A stretch of 46,913 nt of DNA from Chara braunii (lineage: Eukaryota; Streptophyta; Charophyceae; Charales; Characeae). The notes below the pieces were generated by a model. It searched no databases. It was not told the origin of the DNA and worked only from the letters and a program-made list of their open reading frames with translations. Positions within the stretch are counted from its first letter, which is position 1; each line of letters starts with the position of its first letter. The stretch lies in assembly GCA_003427395.1 (NCBI GenBank), contig BFEA01000485.1, positions 217,069 to 263,981 on the forward strand, written 5' to 3'. The position numbers and the translations under genes are program-made. This document shows positions 19,489 to 31,874 of the stretch, piece after piece.

Positions 19489-19737
19489 CTATCATCCAAT
19501 CAGTCAATCAAATCAAGCAATTAATGAGTCGGTCAGGAATGTCCGATCGATATCGACCCATCTTTCGAGATCTAGGTACTGCATATCGGAACGTATTGTT
19601 TCCCGCGTTTTTCTTAACGGTGTGGCTTGTGTGTCCAGATGAAACGTTTCTCGCCAAAACAGTTGGCGCTAAACATTAGAGTCCTGGTCGACATAGTTCC
19701 GCAAAAGCGAAGCATAGACTGAGGTTCCTTCCTCTTT

Positions 19738-19761
19738 TATTATATATATATATATATATCG

Positions 19762-19813
<52 letters not shown>
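19738..19813. repeat. (AT)n microsatellite and tail of short repeat copy 2
   Basis: Two AT tracts separated by CGTC. The second is the tail of the repeat whose body is at 19812-19873. Confidence 0.9.
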
Positions 19814-19815
<2 letters not shown>

Positions 19816-19873
19816 TCACAAACAGAAATGCCCGGTAAAACCGTAGGCAGAGAGAGAGAAGAGGACAACAAAC
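19797..19873 (-). repeat. Second copy of the U2-associated short repeat, cut by the gap
   Basis: Matches 1586-1650 closely (shared GCCCGGTAAAACCGTAGGCA with one base different, and GAAGAGGACAACAAAC). On the minus strand its head would lie inside the N gap, so whether it carries a U2 head cannot be seen. Confidence 0.75.
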
Positions 19874-20335
19874 NNNNNNNNNNNNNNNNNNNNNNNNNNN
19901 NNNNNNNNNNNNNNNNNNNNNNNNNNNNNNNNNNNNNNNNNNNNNNNNNNNNNNNNNNNNNNNNNNNNNNNNNNNNNNNNNNNNNNNNNNNNNNNNNNNN
20001 NNNNNNNNNNNNNNNNNNNNNNNNNNNNNNNNNNNNNNNNNNNNNNNNNNNNNNNNNNNNNNNNNNNNNNNNNNNNNNNNNNNNNNNNNNNNNNNNNNNN
20101 NNNNNNNNNNNNNNNNNNNNNNNNNNNNNNNNNNNNNNNNNNNNNNNNNNNNNNNNNNNNNNNNNNNNNNNNNNNNNNNNNNNNNNNNNNNNNNNNNNNN
20201 NNNNNNNNNNNNNNNNNNNNNNNNNNNNNNNNNNNNNNNNNNNNNNNNNNNNNNNNNNNNNNNNNNNNNNNNNNNNNNNNNNNNNNNNNNNNNNNNNNNN
20301 NNNNNNNNNNNNNNNNNNNNNNNNNNNNNNNNNNN
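19874..20335. other. Assembly gap (462 N)
   Basis: Runs of N only. The flanks differ sharply in composition, with AT-rich hAT sequence to the right. Confidence 1.
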
Positions 20336-20982
20336 AAAAAAAAAAAAGTCATCAAAAACATCTGAAAAAATAATATGTTATGGAGAAAATTAAATTAAAC
20401 AAGATTTGTCTGTGCATAATTTCCGAATTCCTTACCAAATTTGAAATAAAAATAAAATACGGAAAATAAATACTAATAATAAAAATAAATAAATATTAAA
20501 AGTGAATTAAATTTAGTGAGTGCGCGAGCATGTTTTCGACACCACCATCTTTGCCAATTCTTTTTTTTTTTTTTTGCATGACTAAATGCCCTGAAAATTT
20601 AAAGATGTGTACTTCACATAATACAAAACCCACTAAAAAAGTTTCAAGAAAATAATAAAATTGTTTAGACCCCAAACTAAAGTGAAAACAAAAAGTAAAA
20701 AGTGAGAAAATACGTGGGCGAGCACGTTTTGACATCGTCATCTTTGGCGATTTTTAATTTTTATTTAGCTTAAACCAATGACTTGACAATTTAGAGGCAT
20801 GTACCTCACGTCATAGAGAATTCACAAAAAGCAATTCAGAAAAAACTAATTAGTTTTAGGCCCCGAAATATTTTTTGGCGGGGGCCGAACGCCGTTGGGT
20901 TCGGACACTGTACGGGACCCCGAACGCCCATACGTACGGAGGTCTGGCCGGGGACCTCCGTACGTACGGGCTGGTGACCCTG
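20336..20982 (+). mobile_element. Non-autonomous hAT element, copy A (left end in gap)
   Basis: Similar in order to copies at 21506-22254 and 27635-28507: an AT-rich interior with GAGTGCGCGAGCATGTTTT and GGGCGAGCACGTTTTGACAT, a GC-rich subterminal part full of CCGAACGCC and CGTACGGAGG, and a terminus GGTGACCCTG (compare GGCAACCCTG). It has no transposase. The left terminus is lost in the gap, so no target duplication can be checked. Confidence 0.75.
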
Positions 20983-21497
20983 CTCTCAATTATAATTATT
21001 TGTATGATCATTATTACTCAATTATCATCATTCGACTTTCATTCTTTTAAATATAATATATTTTAATATATAAATAAAAAAAATAAAAAATGATTTGTTA
21101 TACTGCATTTTAACATAAAAATCAATAATATTGATTTCTTAATATAAACATTATCATTCTTATAACATATCCTTACTAATAATAATAGTAGATACATCTA
21201 TTTATAGAATCAATATATCATATAAATTGTGGCATTGTTAATATACCTGAGTTTCATACCTTTTTTTTTTATTATTCTTTTTCTTTTTTTTATGAAAAAA
21301 AAAAAAAAATTGAAGTACTTCAACTTTTTTTTTGTCTCGATAAATATATTATTATATTCTCAAGTATTTCTTGATTATTATTATTATTACTTAGTTGTCA
21401 TTATTCTACTTTTATTTTTGGAAAAATAATATATCTTAGTATATTAATATAAAAAATAAAAATTGATTTATTATATTGTATTGTAATATAAAATATG
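20983..21497. other. AT-rich spacer, no gene
   Basis: Very AT-rich with poly-T/poly-A blocks near 21260-21335. The phrase ATAACATATCCTTA(C/A)TAATAAT recurs at 21158 and 22285. No frame is convincing. Confidence 0.5.
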
Positions 21498-21505
21498 ACA
21501 ATAAT

Positions 21506-22254
21506 CAGGGTTGCCGGTGTTAGGGACGGGCCGAACGCCCGAAGCCGAACGCCCGAACTTTTGGCACCCCCTCTCGATGCGTTCAGCCGTTCGGCCGAAA
21601 GCAGATAAAAAAATAAAAAAAATAAAAAATCCAAAAAATTCAGAAAAAATATATGTTATGCGGAAGAATAAACTAAACAACATTTGCCTCAAGGTTATAT
21701 CCAAATTTGAAATAAAAATCAAATTTTTAAAATAAATAATAATAATAAAAATTAGAAAAAATAAAACAGAAATTAAATTATTGAATGGGCGAGCACGTTT
21801 TTGACACTGCCATCTTTGGCGATTTTTCATTTTTTTTTGGCTGTGACATATGCCATGAAAATTTCTATATGTGTATCTTAAATAATAGAGAATCTACAAA
21901 CAAATATTAAAAAAATAATAAATTGTTTTATGTCCCGAAATAAAGGAAAAACAAAAAGTTAAAGGAGAGAAAAAACAATTTTTTGAGTCGGCAAGCAAGT
22001 TTTGACACTACCACCTTTGAGGATTTTTCATTTTGTTTTGGCTGAACAAAATGATTTTAAAATCAATCGGGAGACACGTTACATCACAAAGAACTCATAA
22101 AACAAAATTCAGAAAAAATTAAAATATTTCAGTGCCAAAATATTTTTTTGCGGGTTCCAAACCCCTTCACGTTCGGGCCCCGTACGGAGACCCGAACGCC
22201 CGAACGTTCAGGGGTCAGCTTAGGGGCCTCCGTACGTTCGGCCAAGCAACCCTC
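21506..22254 (+). mobile_element. Non-autonomous hAT element, copy B, with 8-bp TSD
   Basis: 749 bp, with termini CAGGGTTGCC...GCAACCCTC and a perfect 8-bp duplication ACAATAAT on both sides (21498-21505, 22255-22262). Eight-bp duplications and CAGGG-type ends are hAT hallmarks. Both ends carry GC-rich clusters of CCGAACGCCCGAAC and CCGTACGGAG that stand out from the AT-rich interior and may be transposase-binding sites (inference). No coding capacity. Confidence 0.88.
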
Positions 22255-22262
22255 ACAATAAT

Positions 22263-22805
22263 CATTTTTTAACATTTTTTTTTTCTTCTTCTTATAACAT
22301 ATCCTTATTAATAATCATAGTTTTTCTTGTTTTTTCTTTTTTAGAATAATAATTCATATAACATAAAGATTAATAATTCAATTTATATTTTTTCATATAT
22401 TTATACATACTCATTCAGTTCTTATATATGTTTTGTGTATTCTGTATATTTTTTTTATGTTGGTGGAAAAACAGGACAACATGATTTCACATTTAGAAGT
22501 TTGACGACTGCTTAAGTTATAATTTCTAAAATTCATTTTTGAATTCAAGAATGAATCTTCCTTCGAGCACATGACAAAGACATATCCGATTCTACCGTTC
22601 GGCAGGAACACAATTTTTTTATCCTGTGCTTCGAAATTATTATCCTCGGAATGTCCACACTCCACCAAATTCGTTCATATCGTTGCAAAATATTTTGTTT
22701 GGATTTTTCATTGTATTTTCGTGAATAGTTTATAGTATTGTAAATAACCCGATTATTGCACCAGGCTTAGACGACTTCTTTGTTGTCGATTCTTTCCGTG
22801 CAATA
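22263..22805. other. AT-rich, one weak minus-strand frame
   Basis: An 85-codon minus frame (22668-22411; GYVFVMCSKEDSF) is longer than expected for such AT-rich DNA but matches nothing I know. It may be part of a decayed element with the frame at 22806. Confidence 0.3.
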
Positions 22806-23369
22806 TTGATACAATTAGTACTTTTTATTGTCCACTTTAATCCAATTGAAGTTACAATGGCACAGTATAGGTATGATTCTGCATATGATTTTATTCCTAA
22901 TACTAATTATCCCTTCGATTTCTTACGATATTCTGCATTACTAACATTACGTTCGGATGAAAGAACATTCTTTATAATTGAACATAATATTGCTCAGCGA
23001 ATATTATCGCATTCATATTTTTTCTATGTTATTCGTTCTTTAATTACTTTAAATGGAATTGTCGTGCATTCCTTATCTTTTGGAGCAACAGAAATGTATG
23101 ATGAATGTGTTGCAGAATATGTAAGAGTTAATCGTACGAATATCAGAATTATTTTCTACTCATTAACAATCTGTTTATGCACATTTATTACTCCTGTATC
23201 AACAAAATTATCTCGTTATATGGGAGTCGCTTCACGACAATTTTTCGTCAATCATTCTTATGATTCAGTTATATTAACATCGCTTATCGATCTTAGTCAA
23301 CATTTGTTATTCGCTTTTGTTCATAATGACAATAATAATCCTGCTTTCTTCACAGAATGGTTTCTTTAG
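22806..23369 (+). CDS. Unidentified ORF in AT-rich block (probably element-derived)
   Basis: An uninterrupted frame to the TAG at 23367-23369. An internal ATG at 22857 begins MAQYRYDSAYDFIPNTNYPF and gives about 170 residues; the longer 187-codon reading depends on an alternative upstream start. In DNA this AT-rich such length is unlikely by chance. The protein is rich in Phe/Ile/Tyr and has hydrophobic stretches (VIRSLITLNGIVVHSL; IIFYSLTICLCTFI), but I see no signal peptide, catalytic motif or known domain. After the stop the same frame continues (GPRPWFYYIIIH), so the stop may be a nonsense mutation. Lying 1.6 kb upstream of the Helitron Rep frame in the same orientation, it could be an accessory Helitron ORF or an older element. 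Function unknown. Confidence 0.35.
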   Translation: MIQLVLFIVHFNPIEVTMAQYRYDSAYDFIPNTNYPFDFLRYSALLTLRSDERTFFIIEHNIAQRILSHSYFFYVIRSLITLNGIVVHSLSFGATEMYDECVAEYVRVNRTNIRIIFYSLTICLCTFITPVSTKLSRYMGVASRQFFVNHSYDSVILTSLIDLSQHLLFAFVHNDNNNPAFFTEWFL

Positions 23370-24899
23370 GGACCTCGACCATGGTTTTATTACATAATTA
23401 TCCATATCACTCGTTGTTCTTTATTGTATTCATATTTACCTTCTCATTATATTCATCAACCTTTATTTTTTAGACAATTTCAACGTGTTTTTTGAATTGA
23501 TCACAATGCAAATGAGTTATCATTGTTCACAATTCAATCGTCTGGAAGAGATTAAGTAATATATTCGAACTTTTCCCTCGTCAGTTCTTTGCTTAGCATT
23601 TATTTTAAAAATTTAGTAAGATTTCAAAATTAGTTGTGCTCAAAACAATTTTACATTTGTCATAAATAAATCATCTGAAAACGATGAGATTCCGTATCAT
23701 AAAAAAAAGTAGACAACGTATTAGATTAATAAAAGACACTTATTAGAAGAAAAAAAATATTTCTCCTTTTCTTTTTTTAGATAATCTTTATAAAGTTTCG
23801 ACATTAGTTTGACTATAAACAATTCTACATTCTTTATAGTTAAATCATTTAAAAAGATCAAAGTACTATATCATTGAAAGGGTAAACAAAATATTAGATT
23901 AGTAAAGGACACTTAATTGAAAAATAGTTTATAGTATATTAGACAAAATATATAATACTTTTGTAAATTTTTTTTCTTTATTTTTCAAACATATTTGAAC
24001 ATTTCGTATCAATAATTTCGAATTTAAAATATATTTTATAAATTTAATAATTTTGCATTACATTAAACTATAGAAGTTGTACATTCTGTGTAATTTTTCT
24101 TTTTTATTATCTTTAAATTTTATTTTTTTTTCATCCATGAAATTTTCTGTAAATTTTTCCTTATATTTGTGTTTTCTTTTTTTTGCAACATAAACATGCT
24201 TCTTGTTCATTCATTTCATCTGATATTTTTTTTTACAATTTATCAATTATGTTAAAAAAACCATTTTATCTTTTTGAATTATTTTTATATAAATTTTTCT
24301 TTCTTTTTCTTATTTTCATGTTCTTTTTATAAATGTCAAAAAAATATACAATTTGAATCTGAATTGTCAGATGAAACATCTATGATTTTATCAATCATTT
24401 AACATATTTTGTAGACTAGCTAACCACATATTGCCTAAAACGAAATATATTCAATTTGAAATGCAAAAAAAAAAAAAAAAATCCCTACAAGAAAAAATGA
24501 AACAACTTTTTTTTTATTTCAAACATACATCTGTAAAAAATAATTTTAAAATAATGCCCCTAAACAAATATCTATAAACAATAATCTTACTTATTTGATT
24601 ATTTGCTTCAAATTTTTTTGGAGCTCTGTTTTTGCAGGTATTTGACTCTAAGGAAAACAAAAGAATTTCATAAATGATTACTAATAAAAAAATATATTTC
24701 AAATTTAATATATGAATATACAAAAAAATAAAATTTAGTATATTAACAATATTTTTTTTTTTACTTATATTATTCAAATTCTTCTCCTTATTTTTTAATT
24801 ATGATTCTTTAATTATATATATATTTTTTATTTCTATCGAAATTCGTACAAAATATAACATATACAATAATTAAATTTTATGTAATAATAATTTTAAAA
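23370..24899. other. AT-rich non-coding DNA
   Basis: Dense in stops on both strands. AGATTAGTAAA(A)GACACTTA-like phrases recur near 23720 and 23900, suggesting an old local duplication. No gene, RNA or clear element boundary is visible; the Helitron 5' end (TC) may lie here but cannot be fixed. Confidence 0.5.
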
Positions 24900-24967
24900 A
24901 TAATGATTTCTATTCCCATGTTAAATTTGACAAAATACAACTTGATACTATTCCTATCAATGATTTT

Positions 24968-26491
24968 ATGTATATTTCAAATAATATAATTGAAGATCTA
25001 TCATTTGATACTACTCATGCTAATGAATTAGATAATGAACAAGATGGTTTAAATGCAACTCAAGAAACTGGCAATGATGACACATACATCGAAAAATCAG
25101 TCTTTTTATCGCATGAAAGTGCAGCAAAGGACAATGACGTTGAAAGCTCAATAGTTGAACAATTACAAAAAACGAATGATTCTGAACCTATTTTTGCAAT
25201 CCATACATCATCAAAATTTGCAAATATATTTGATCCTTACTTAGAAACAAAAATGTTTCCTCATTTATTTCCATACGGTCGAGGACATTCAGGAGAATCG
25301 AAAAGACGAATTTCAGTTTCACAACATTTATGTGCACAACATTATTGTTTATTAAGTGAACGATAATTTGCAAAAGATTCATACTATGCAATAGTAAACA
25401 TCGATCGTTTTTCTCTCGACCGTGGATATAAATTTTGGAATTTAACTTGTAAAAAACAATTACAACTACAACCCGTTGCTGAAATCACAACGGACATGTT
25501 AAAAATTAGCCTTGAAAATGCTCGATGACGTCGTTGTGGCTATACTGTATCAAATGATAATCTAGCTGTAAGACAATTGCTTCAACATGTCGAATATGTT
25601 TCTGCACATGTTTAGGAAAGCAATGCTGAACGGCGTACACGACGTTGAGAATCATTCGTAACTTGTGATCGCTTTGGTCAACCAAATCTTTTTATTACAT
25701 TAACACCAAATGTAGATACAACATATACCTTTGCATCATATGTCGGTTTCTTTGATATTCATGAATTTTGCAATATTTTCTTAATGAATCCTCACATAAA
25801 AGTGAAAAAGTTAAAAGAATTATCAATGGCAGATAATATTGCATCAACACGTCTTTTTGATCACTTCATACTTATCGTTTTACATGATATTCTTGGTTTC
25901 GATCCTCCCAAACATAAAAGCAAACCTAAAGGAGGTTTATTTGGTAATGTCAATGCATATTTTACAATGGTAAAAACACAAGGACGAGGAACATTACACC
26001 TGCATGCACTTGTTTGGCTTGAAAATACACTATTACCAACTCTTGAATTTGATAAATTACAAACTTATAATATTCAATTTAGCAAATTAGTAATACAATA
26101 TGTTGATATCATTGTAACAACACGTGGAGCTAAAAATATTTCATTACTCTCTTGTTCAGAATATCATGCACCACCATCCTGTTATGTATCATATCCAATT
26201 TCTTCATCGGCGCGTTGCTCACCGTTTTCACAAAAACATTCTAAATCACAACGCGAACCTGTTAGCTTAAAACGTACACATTGCAATACACTTTTCAGTT
26301 CACAACACACACTTCGTGAACAAATTTTGGAATTTAAACCATCTCTTGGATATAATGATTTATCTGATTTTAATATTCCAAGAACCAAATGTATTCGTAT
26401 GACTGACGATATATTCCACGCACATCCTTTAAGTCAAACTCTCTTAGCAATGTCACCACATTATATTTTTTTTCTTCATCACTACATGTAA
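24968..26491 (+). pseudogene. Helitron Rep N-terminal and HUH endonuclease domain (four nonsense codons)
   Basis: One frame runs the full length with no indel. It has KMFPHLFPYGRGHSGE (about 25250), LLSER-FAKDSYYAIVNIDR, the FVTCDRFGQPNLFITLTPN segment, then GGLFGNVNAYFTMVKTQGRG and the HLH of the HUH nuclease at 25997-26005. The HUH histidines coordinate the metal used for strand nicking in rolling-circle transposition. Stops at 25364 (TAA), 25526 (TGA), 25613 (TAG) and 25646 (TGA) all stand where one C-to-T change from CAA, CGA, CAG and CGA would give them. The catalytic tyrosine block expected downstream is not in place; it seems to be affected by the inversion at about 26500. Confidence 0.82.
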
Positions 26492-26499
26492 TTTTTACT

Positions 26500-26970
26500 T
26501 AGGAGTTATTTATATATATCCGAAAATACGGCAGAACGACCTTTTGCTGATATTATTACTAGTATTCGCTATTGGGTAATCCATAGTATTATTATACCTT
26601 CTCTATTTATTGCAGAATGACTTTTTGTCAGTACTGGTTTAGCATATGATGTATTTGGTACTCCCCGTCCAAACGAATAGTTGAAAGCGGTGTTTCTTGT
26701 TTGATTATTTTTTCTCTGCGTTGTCGTGCATCAAAAGCAGTTACACGAAGAACAAGTTTACAATCAACTTTATGTTGATCTTTTGTTGCGTAGTTACAAC
26801 AATAAAATATTCGTTCTGTTGCTACAGCACCATAAAACGAGGTTGAATATCATGATTATATTTATAAGCTGATAAAATAACACTGTTATAAGGATTAATG
26901 TATTCATCTTCTGGTGCACGCGCTAATTCAATTATTGTTTCTTGTAATGTAGTGTGATGTTCGCGTGGGA
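26500..26970 (-). pseudogene. Helitron Rep middle segment, inverted within the element
   Basis: Read on the minus strand, about 26960-26690 encodes recognisable Helitron sequence: ETIIELARAPEDEYINPYNS, then SAYKYNHDIQPRF, and CNYATKDQHKVDCKL. These blocks normally sit between the HUH domain (ending about 26490) and the LYLLRQSCAY segment (about 27125), both of which are on plus. The segment is therefore flipped in place. A premature TAG interrupts it after QPRF. The remaining 26500-26690 is not recognised. Confidence 0.7.
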
Positions 26971-27032
26971 AAAAATATCGACAGATTTTTTTTTTTTTTA
27001 TTCATAAGTATTCTTTTAAAACATGATTTAGT

Positions 27033-27634
27033 ATGTGTCTAATGATGTGTTTGGAAACTCGTCATCGATTATCATCTCAACTTTTAAGTATGGCTAATAA
27101 ACAGGAAATTGCAAGTCCACTTTGTGTATTATATCTATTAAGACAATCTTGTGCTTATCAAAGTCTTACATATAAAATAATTCCTTTATACAATATGTTA
27201 AAACAATTACTAAATGACAAAGAAACTATCTGTTCCTTACAAAACATAAATAAAACATATATTGTTTCTCATCCATTTGACGATTATATTTATCGACCAG
27301 AAACACTTACAAACATATCTTTATATGAATTTGTTATGCATTTTTATCGATCTAACAAATCTTTCATATCAGAAACAAAAGAAAATTTCTTACCTGATCA
27401 TCCATTATACGGACACAAATGTTTAAATAAATACAAATATCCATGTATACCTGTAATTCCTTATTCTATGCGTATTCCTCATTTAGAAACTTGCACAGAT
27501 GAAGAAAATAAAATACGACATGCTCAATTTTCTCTTCTATTATTCAAACCATTTCGCAAATCATCAGATTTAATACACAATAATCAAAATTGACAAGATG
27601 AATTCACTTCTTTTTACGAAAATATACCTACATT
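27033..27634 (+). pseudogene. Helitron middle region between Rep and helicase
   Basis: The frame resumes the Helitron order on plus: SMANKQEIASPLCVLYLLRQ, SLYEFVMHFYRSNK, LPDHPLYGHKCLN, IPVIPYSMRIPHL and LLLFKPFRKSSDL, all typical of plant Helitrons. TGA at 27591-27593 interrupts it, and a hAT element is inserted 41 bases later. The interrupted codons continue at 28516 ([20 protein letters not shown]). Confidence 0.8.
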
Positions 27635-28507
<873 letters not shown>

Positions 28508-28515
28508 CCTATATT

Positions 28516-30700
28516 TGTTCACAACATATATTTACAAATGCAAGATTACCACATTGCTCGTGGACGTGCAAATAAAATACAAAAAAACAAACCGACTCTA
28601 AATACAGAATATAGAAGTGACAACAAAAAATATGATCCTTCTTCAGAACGATCAATAGATAATGATTCTTTCTTTTTCACTGCATTAGATGATAATATTT
28701 CACATAATCGACCTAAAACGGAGCCAGGGGGAACCGTATGATCAAGAAAATACATCAGATCAAAAAAATGAAAATGTCAAATCTTATGCTCCAATAATTA
28801 ATTATAAATCAATACAAGAACAAAATGACTCATATAAGATTACAAAATTAATGACACCATCTGTTTATGAAACATAAAAAACATATAATATATTACATAA
28901 TTCAACTTCATCTCCAATACTAACTTATAAATAACAAAAATACCGAATATTGATATAGCTTTATCATCGACAAAAACAAAGTCATCCAATATATGCGAAA
29001 TACTAAACTCGACCTCAGATATGAATACTATTACTGAATCGTATAAAACTAATTACAGATGCACTTCAACCACATAACTGTATTCAAAAACCAAATTATA
29101 AACCATCAAACTTTCCTATCCCTCCTTTTGCTACAATTTCTGAAATTTTTCAACAGTTCTCTCTAAATGAAAAATAACATCTTGCTTTCATTTTACTTAC
29201 TCAAGTGTTATTAAATACTTGGTTATCACAAAAATCAGATAAAAACACAGAAGAATCAACCTCAATAGAAAAATTATCAGAAATTATAAAAAATCAACAA
29301 TTTTTCATGTTTCTTACAGGTGACGGTGACACTGATTGATTTCACATCATTTCTGTTATTCAAATGTTTGCTGATGAATGTCAACAACAAAAAAGCATCG
29401 CAAAAACTACAATGATAGGAAAAGCGGCAGTAAGAATCTCAAATATAACGTTTCACAACTGGATAAAAATGCATTACCTTAAACAAGATCGTTATTTCGA
29501 TCGCCGAAAAGCACAACTAAAAGACACACCTGGATTCACATCTAAATTAACTATACTTATTATCGATGAATTTAACATGATGAGCAAAAACGATTTTGTT
29601 CGTTTAGATATTGCATTACGTGACGCATGAAAACTTGATATTCCTTTCGGAGGAATTCATATACTTGCATCTGGTGATATCTTTCAAATGCTACATGTAT
29701 AAGGTGTACTAATTTTCCATGAACCATCTTTAAATCTTGCACATACATCTTCTGATCACGAAGCATTCAAATTATGAAGATTATTCTCCACCATCATAAT
29801 ATTAACTGATTCAATACGATTTAAAACAGATCATGAATGAGGTATATACTGAGAAAATGCTAGACTTGAAATTTGGACTGACGAAATTATCAACATAATT
29901 AACAGTATAATAATTAATGAAACAAAATACGATCCATCAATACAATCAATGAACCTTAAACCAAATTTTCATCCTACATTTGTTGCACCCGACAATGATA
30001 ATCGCATCAACCTCATACATACTTATACACGCACATTATGTAAAAAATTACAAAATGATCATTATCCTGTTTGTTTTATCGCTGATTTTAAAAATACATT
30101 ACAAAAAAGAAATAATCATGACATCGCATATATAATGTTATTGCCAGATAAAAAATTAAATAGATTCACACCTTTTCTCGATCTTCTACCAGCTATGCCA
30201 ATCATTTTCACACAAAATGTCGATCCTCTCCGCGAAATTGCAAATGGAACATCCGAAATTCTTCATTCGTTACAATTTCCACCTGATACTACATTTTCTA
30301 CCTTCTATGATAAAAATGTTAATATATATGTGTTAATACAAAGTTCTACACCTCATTTGACTTGTGTTCATGTTCCAAATCGATCTTTCTTTGAACAACT
30401 TCCAATTCATATTTCTAATAGTTTACCAAAAGACATTAATCCTGTTTTTAGACAACGATCTCATAAATCCATTACAATTGAACTGCGTACAACACGAAAT
30501 ATGCCTAAAAATACTTGTACTCTTCGACCTTTGTAATTTCTTCTTATTTCTGCAATATCTTCAACTATTTATAAAATCAAAGGTGAAGCATCATCTTGTT
30601 TAATCGTCGCTGAATGGAAAGCACGTTCTGAATAAAACAAACGTACCGGCGTTATGATATCAAATGCAGAATTGATGATAACATCTGAGTGATTTTAATC
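28516..30700 (+). pseudogene. Helitron helicase domain (SF1/Pif1-like), many nonsense codons, frame intact
   Basis: From about 29062 the frame never shifts for 1.6 kb. Order: SLNEK-HLAFILLTQVLLNT, the Walker A region at 29319-29345 (reads GDGDTD-FH instead of GGxGTGKSH), IGKAAVRISNITFHNW, Walker B LTILIIDEFNMMS (29553-29585), IPFGGIHILASGDIFQM, ARLEIWTDEII, LLPAMPIIFTQNVDPL, and SSTIYKIKG in place of the usual THKSQG. The helicase would have unwound DNA during rolling-circle transposition. Stops at 29175, 29337, 29628, 29700, 29775, 29838, 29850, 30534 and 30633 are each explained by one C-to-T or G-to-A step. 28700-29060 is more disrupted. Confidence 0.82.
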
Positions 30701-30740
30701 AAGCCACGATATTCGTAAACTCCCCAACCAATCAATCCTC

Positions 30741-30914
30741 TCAGTCGAGCCTTCTTCCACTCGTCAAGATGGCGACGAATGAGATTGAGTAAAATCGTTG
30801 GATTAATCTCATTAAACGACGGGCGGTTCAGTCGGGCCTTCTTCCACTCATCAAGATGGTGATGAATGAGATTGAGTAACATCGATGGATTTATTGAGCT
30901 CGGTGATTAACGAG
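30741..30914. repeat. Two tandem copies of an 87-bp unit
   Basis: TCAGTCG(A/G)GCCTTCTTCCACTC begins at 30741 and at 30828. The minus strand reads both copies in one frame (NLI(H/R)(H/R)HLDEWKKARL twice), because 87 is a multiple of three. I cannot tell whether this 29-residue repeat was ever translated; it lies between the Helitron and the Ty3 element. Confidence 0.75.
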
Positions 30915-31000
30915 TGGTCATAGATAAGATTTATTGTCTCTCCGCATCATCGAGTATTACTATAATTGAATTAATCCATCGGCATGCTACACATATCATA

Positions 31001-31289
31001 TGTAGTGGACCTCTGGTTGGCCTGTTCTCACAGGCCTATGCTGTATTCGGAGCAGTCCAGTCCAAGCCGGTACCTCTGTCGGTAGCAGCCAGTCCAGTCC
31101 AGTCCCGTCAGTCTGCTGGGGTATACCCCAACTGTTGTCTGTATTCTGTCTCATTCTACATTCGCACAGTTTTGGAGTACGTGCGCTGGAGTCTTGCGTG
31201 GGAGTTGCGCTGTGGCATCTCGCTCCTCCCTCATCCTCCATATCCATCATCATCCCAGGCGGAGCACCAAATCTGGTGGGTCCGCTACA
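31001..31289 (+). repeat. 5' LTR
   Basis: 289 bp with terminal inverted TGTAGTGGACC...GGTCCGCTACA. Relative to the 3' LTR it lacks 15 bases (a segment bordered by CCTG direct repeats near 31025). The 3' partner is at 45653-45955. Confidence 0.93.
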
Positions 31290-31290
31290 T

Positions 31291-31302
31291 TGGCATCGAA
31301 GC
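31291..31302 (+). promoter_or_regulatory. Putative primer-binding site
   Basis: TGGCATCGAAGC starts one base after the 5' LTR. It begins with TGG, as a tRNA 3'-CCA would require, and partly resembles the initiator-Met PBS TGGTATCAGAGC. The priming tRNA cannot be named with confidence. Confidence 0.55.
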
Positions 31303-31814
31303 GGGAACGTTCCTTACTCCCACCCACCACCCCGTACAGCTGGAAAAATAGCAAAACCCGACAGACGGGTTTTTGGCTGTTTTCAGGCTGTTTTTCGACG
31401 AAAACGGGGGGGGAAAGAAACTCCAGCAGGAAGTGACACGTGGCGGAAAAAACACACGTGTCATCACGAGCGCGTGCGCGCAAGCGCCAAGGCCAAGGCC
31501 GCCGCACGAGCGCGCGGCGTGCGGTACGCGCCCACGCTGCCCTGCCCCGCCCCGCTCCCGAAGTTATACTATCAAGATCCCGGATCTTGCTGCCGCTTGG
31601 GTTTGAACCCAGGCACCTGCCAGGCTATGCGCGTGCGTAGCCATCCTTATAACACACCCGCCACAGTGTATGCGTGGTTGTGTAGTATGACACACTCGTG
31701 TTGAAGAGGTGCCGTGCTGGCTATTTACTCTGCCTCCCCCCCCCCTCTCGCAGGCGAGCAGTGAGCAGCGGCCCGCAGGGCGGCAACGGTTGGGCTGTTA
31801 TTTGCTCCCCCCCC

Positions 31815-31874
31815 NNNNNNNNNNNNNNNNNNNNNNNNNNNNNNNNNNNNNNNNNNNNNNNNNNNNNNNNNNNN
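31815..31874. other. Assembly gap (60 N)
   Basis: N run between poly-C stretches, probably a homopolymer that could not be sequenced. Confidence 1.

Noticed and set aside
31535-31660. tRNA gene on minus in the Ty3 leader
   Set aside because: Good box B-like GGGTTCAAACCC but no acceptor or anticodon stems; at most a SINE fragment.
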